Part shown: piece by piece, positions 62,436 through 64,000 of the stretch
Layout: every line of letters begins with the position of its first letter
How positions within the stretch are numbered: position 1 is the first letter of the stretch
Assembly (NCBI RefSeq): GCF_028690125.1
Contig: NZ_JAQVBV010000014.1
Location: 61,830 to 125,829, forward strand
Source: Bacteroides sp.
GTDB lineage: Bacteria > Bacteroidota > Bacteroidia > Bacteroidales > Bacteroidaceae
Length of the DNA: 64,000 nucleotides
Reading direction: 5' to 3'
The notes under the pieces: model-generated
Seen by the model: only the letters and a program-made list of their open reading frames with translations
The model's database searches: none
What the model was told of the DNA's origin: nothing
Made by a program: the position numbers and the translations under genes

Positions 62436-64000
62436 ATGAAGAAAAGAAAAAACAAAGATCTTGTAACAAGAATACTAGTTATCATGTTAATGATATGCAT
62501 CTTTTTAACGAACGAGCAAGTTTCGGCAAAAGATATAAAAGGCAATTCTCCCACTCCTTTCTTTGAATTATCTTTTGATGGAACAGATGGAAATATTGCA
62601 CATAATAGCGGAAGCTCCGGAGAAAGACTAAATGCTCAGGTGAACGGAGGAACCATCACATCGGTACCGGGATTATTTAAAGGAGCATCCCAATTCAGTA
62701 ATAACGGGTACTTCAAATTACCGGACGGGATAATGGAAAATATCACAAACTTCACTTTATCCGTATGGGTCTATATCAATGATCAGGTTTCTAATCAAAC
62801 TGTATGCACATTTGCCAACGGAACAAAGCAATACCTCATCTTAACTACTCAAAGAGGAAATGAAGAAAATGGAGTATCGTTAGTAATGACTAAGAAACAT
62901 AGCGACCAAGAAGGACACACCAACAAAGAAGAAAGAATCGCATACACCAAACAAAAAGATAAATTATCTGCAAACGCATGGCATCATCTGGCTTTTACTC
63001 TGGAAGGTAACACCGGAATACTTTATGTAGATGGAGTTAAAGCGGAAGTAAAAAATGATTTTACTACTAATCCTTCTGTATTAGGGCACACCACAGATAA
63101 CTATATCGGTAAACCAACTTGGCCCGACCCATACTTCAACGGAATGATGGACGATTTCAGAATATATGACTGTGCTTTAACAGAAAAACAAATCTCGGAA
63201 CTTTCTTCAGCAGCAGCCCCTTTATTAGTACAAGAGGATAAAGAGAAACTTTCATTAGGTGACTTATCAGCAGTAACTTCTAATATACTTCTTCCAGCAA
63301 TAGGAGAAAGTGGAAGTAAAATCTCATGGAGTTCAAATAAGACTGAATATATAAGCAACCAAGGAACAGTTCACCGTCCGGATGCAGGGAGCGGTGATAA
63401 AAAGGTAATTCTTACAGCAACTTTACAAAAAGGAAAAGCTTTATTAAAGAAGAATTTCACAGCCACAATAAAGGATATCTCCATAGTACCCGAAGACTTA
63501 AATGTATTCTCTATGCAAACCGGTAATCCTACCGTACCAGCATATCTGGCAGATGCATCCTTTTATTATGACCCAAAGACTAATTTATTCTATGCTTATG
63601 GTACGAATGATGGAGCCGGAGGAGGCAATGTTTACCCAACACAAGTATGGTATTCGAAAGATTGCAAGACATGGAAAAACGAACCTATAACTTTCCCTAA
63701 ATCGTGGACTGATTATGCAGGTACAACTGCCGTATGGGCTCCCAGTATTGAATACAATCCCGATACGCGAAAATATTATCTGATGTATAGCATTGCGTCA
63801 CATACTTTTGTTGGTATGTCCGACCATCCGTTAGGACCATGGGAAGACGCAAATAGCATTGCACCCGGAAAAATGCTCTTCCAAGGATACGACGGACAGT
63901 TTTTTATAGACGATGACCATACGATGTATATCACCACAGACTCATGGCATTTTAAGATCATGAAACTAAAGTTTGATAAAGCAGGGAAAATATACATCGA
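62436..64000 (+). CDS. LamG + atrophied Ig-like + glycoside hydrolase family 43-like protein, truncated at window end
   Basis: My own translation from ATG 62436 (no stop before 64000): signal peptide, LamG-like FELSFDGTDGN..NAWHHLAFTLEGNTGILYVDG..FNGMMDDFRIYDCALTEKQI, Ig-like region, then five-blade-type ADASFYYDPKTNLFYAYGTNDG..AVWAPSIEYNPDTRKYYLMYS. Confidence 0.85.
   Translation, partial: MKKRKNKDLVTRILVIMLMICIFLTNEQVSAKDIKGNSPTPFFELSFDGTDGNIAHNSGSSGERLNAQVNGGTITSVPGLFKGASQFSNNGYFKLPDGIMENITNFTLSVWVYINDQVSNQTVCTFANGTKQYLILTTQRGNEENGVSLVMTKKHSDQEGHTNKEERIAYTKQKDKLSANAWHHLAFTLEGNTGILYVDGVKAEVKNDFTTNPSVLGHTTDNYIGKPTWPDPYFNGMMDDFRIYDCALTEKQISELSSAAAPLLVQEDKEKLSLGDLSAVTSNILLPAIGESGSKISWSSNKTEYISNQGTVHRPDAGSGDKKVILTATLQKGKALLKKNFTATIKDISIVPEDLNVFSMQTGNPTVPAYLADASFYYDPKTNLFYAYGTNDGAGGGNVYPTQVWYSKDCKTWKNEPITFPKSWTDYAGTTAVWAPSIEYNPDTRKYYLMYSIASHTFVGMSDHPLGPWEDANSIAPGKMLFQGYDGQFFIDDDHTMYITTDSWHFKIMKLKFDKAGKIYI

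Overview
The window looks like a chromosomal segment of a Bacteroides species: housekeeping gene order, SusC/SusD pair, TAnnTTTG promoters, PUL fragments. I assigned about 56 protein-coding genes and one tRNA-Ser(GGA). Main blocks are: an edge-truncated HTH-like protein; a GH92 alpha-mannosidase; a minus-strand core cluster (rseP, dxr, M23 peptidase, rimM, murA, DUF4290-like, tsaB); yicC-like, gmk, nadD, menA; rfbB/rfbA; ppk1 followed by a PiT phosphate transporter with a PhoU-like tail; a SusC/SusD/lipoprotein locus without enzymes; an orphan response regulator and an ABC-F ATPase; a heavy-metal RND efflux operon (CusB/CusA/CusC-like) preceded by a His-rich small protein; an m5C rRNA methyltransferase; a membrane protein/ECF sigma/small protein overlapping operon; a PLD-family enzyme; thyA/folA; an Lrp regulator; an M64 peptidase; an ExbB-membrane protein-ExbD-ExbD cluster with a nearby TonB; cmk/ispH/pfkA; a XusABC-like xenosiderophore uptake locus; a steroid 5-alpha-reductase-like membrane protein; and a LamG/GH43-like protein cut by the window end. 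The least explained material is intergenic: a tandem array of about 22-bp hairpin units (TGTGCCA..TGGCACA), at least three families of dispersed palindromic or related repeats, and candidate operators upstream of the metal-efflux and siderophore operons. I see no CRISPR array, prophage, transposase or clear defence system. No wholly new system can be claimed from the sequence alone.
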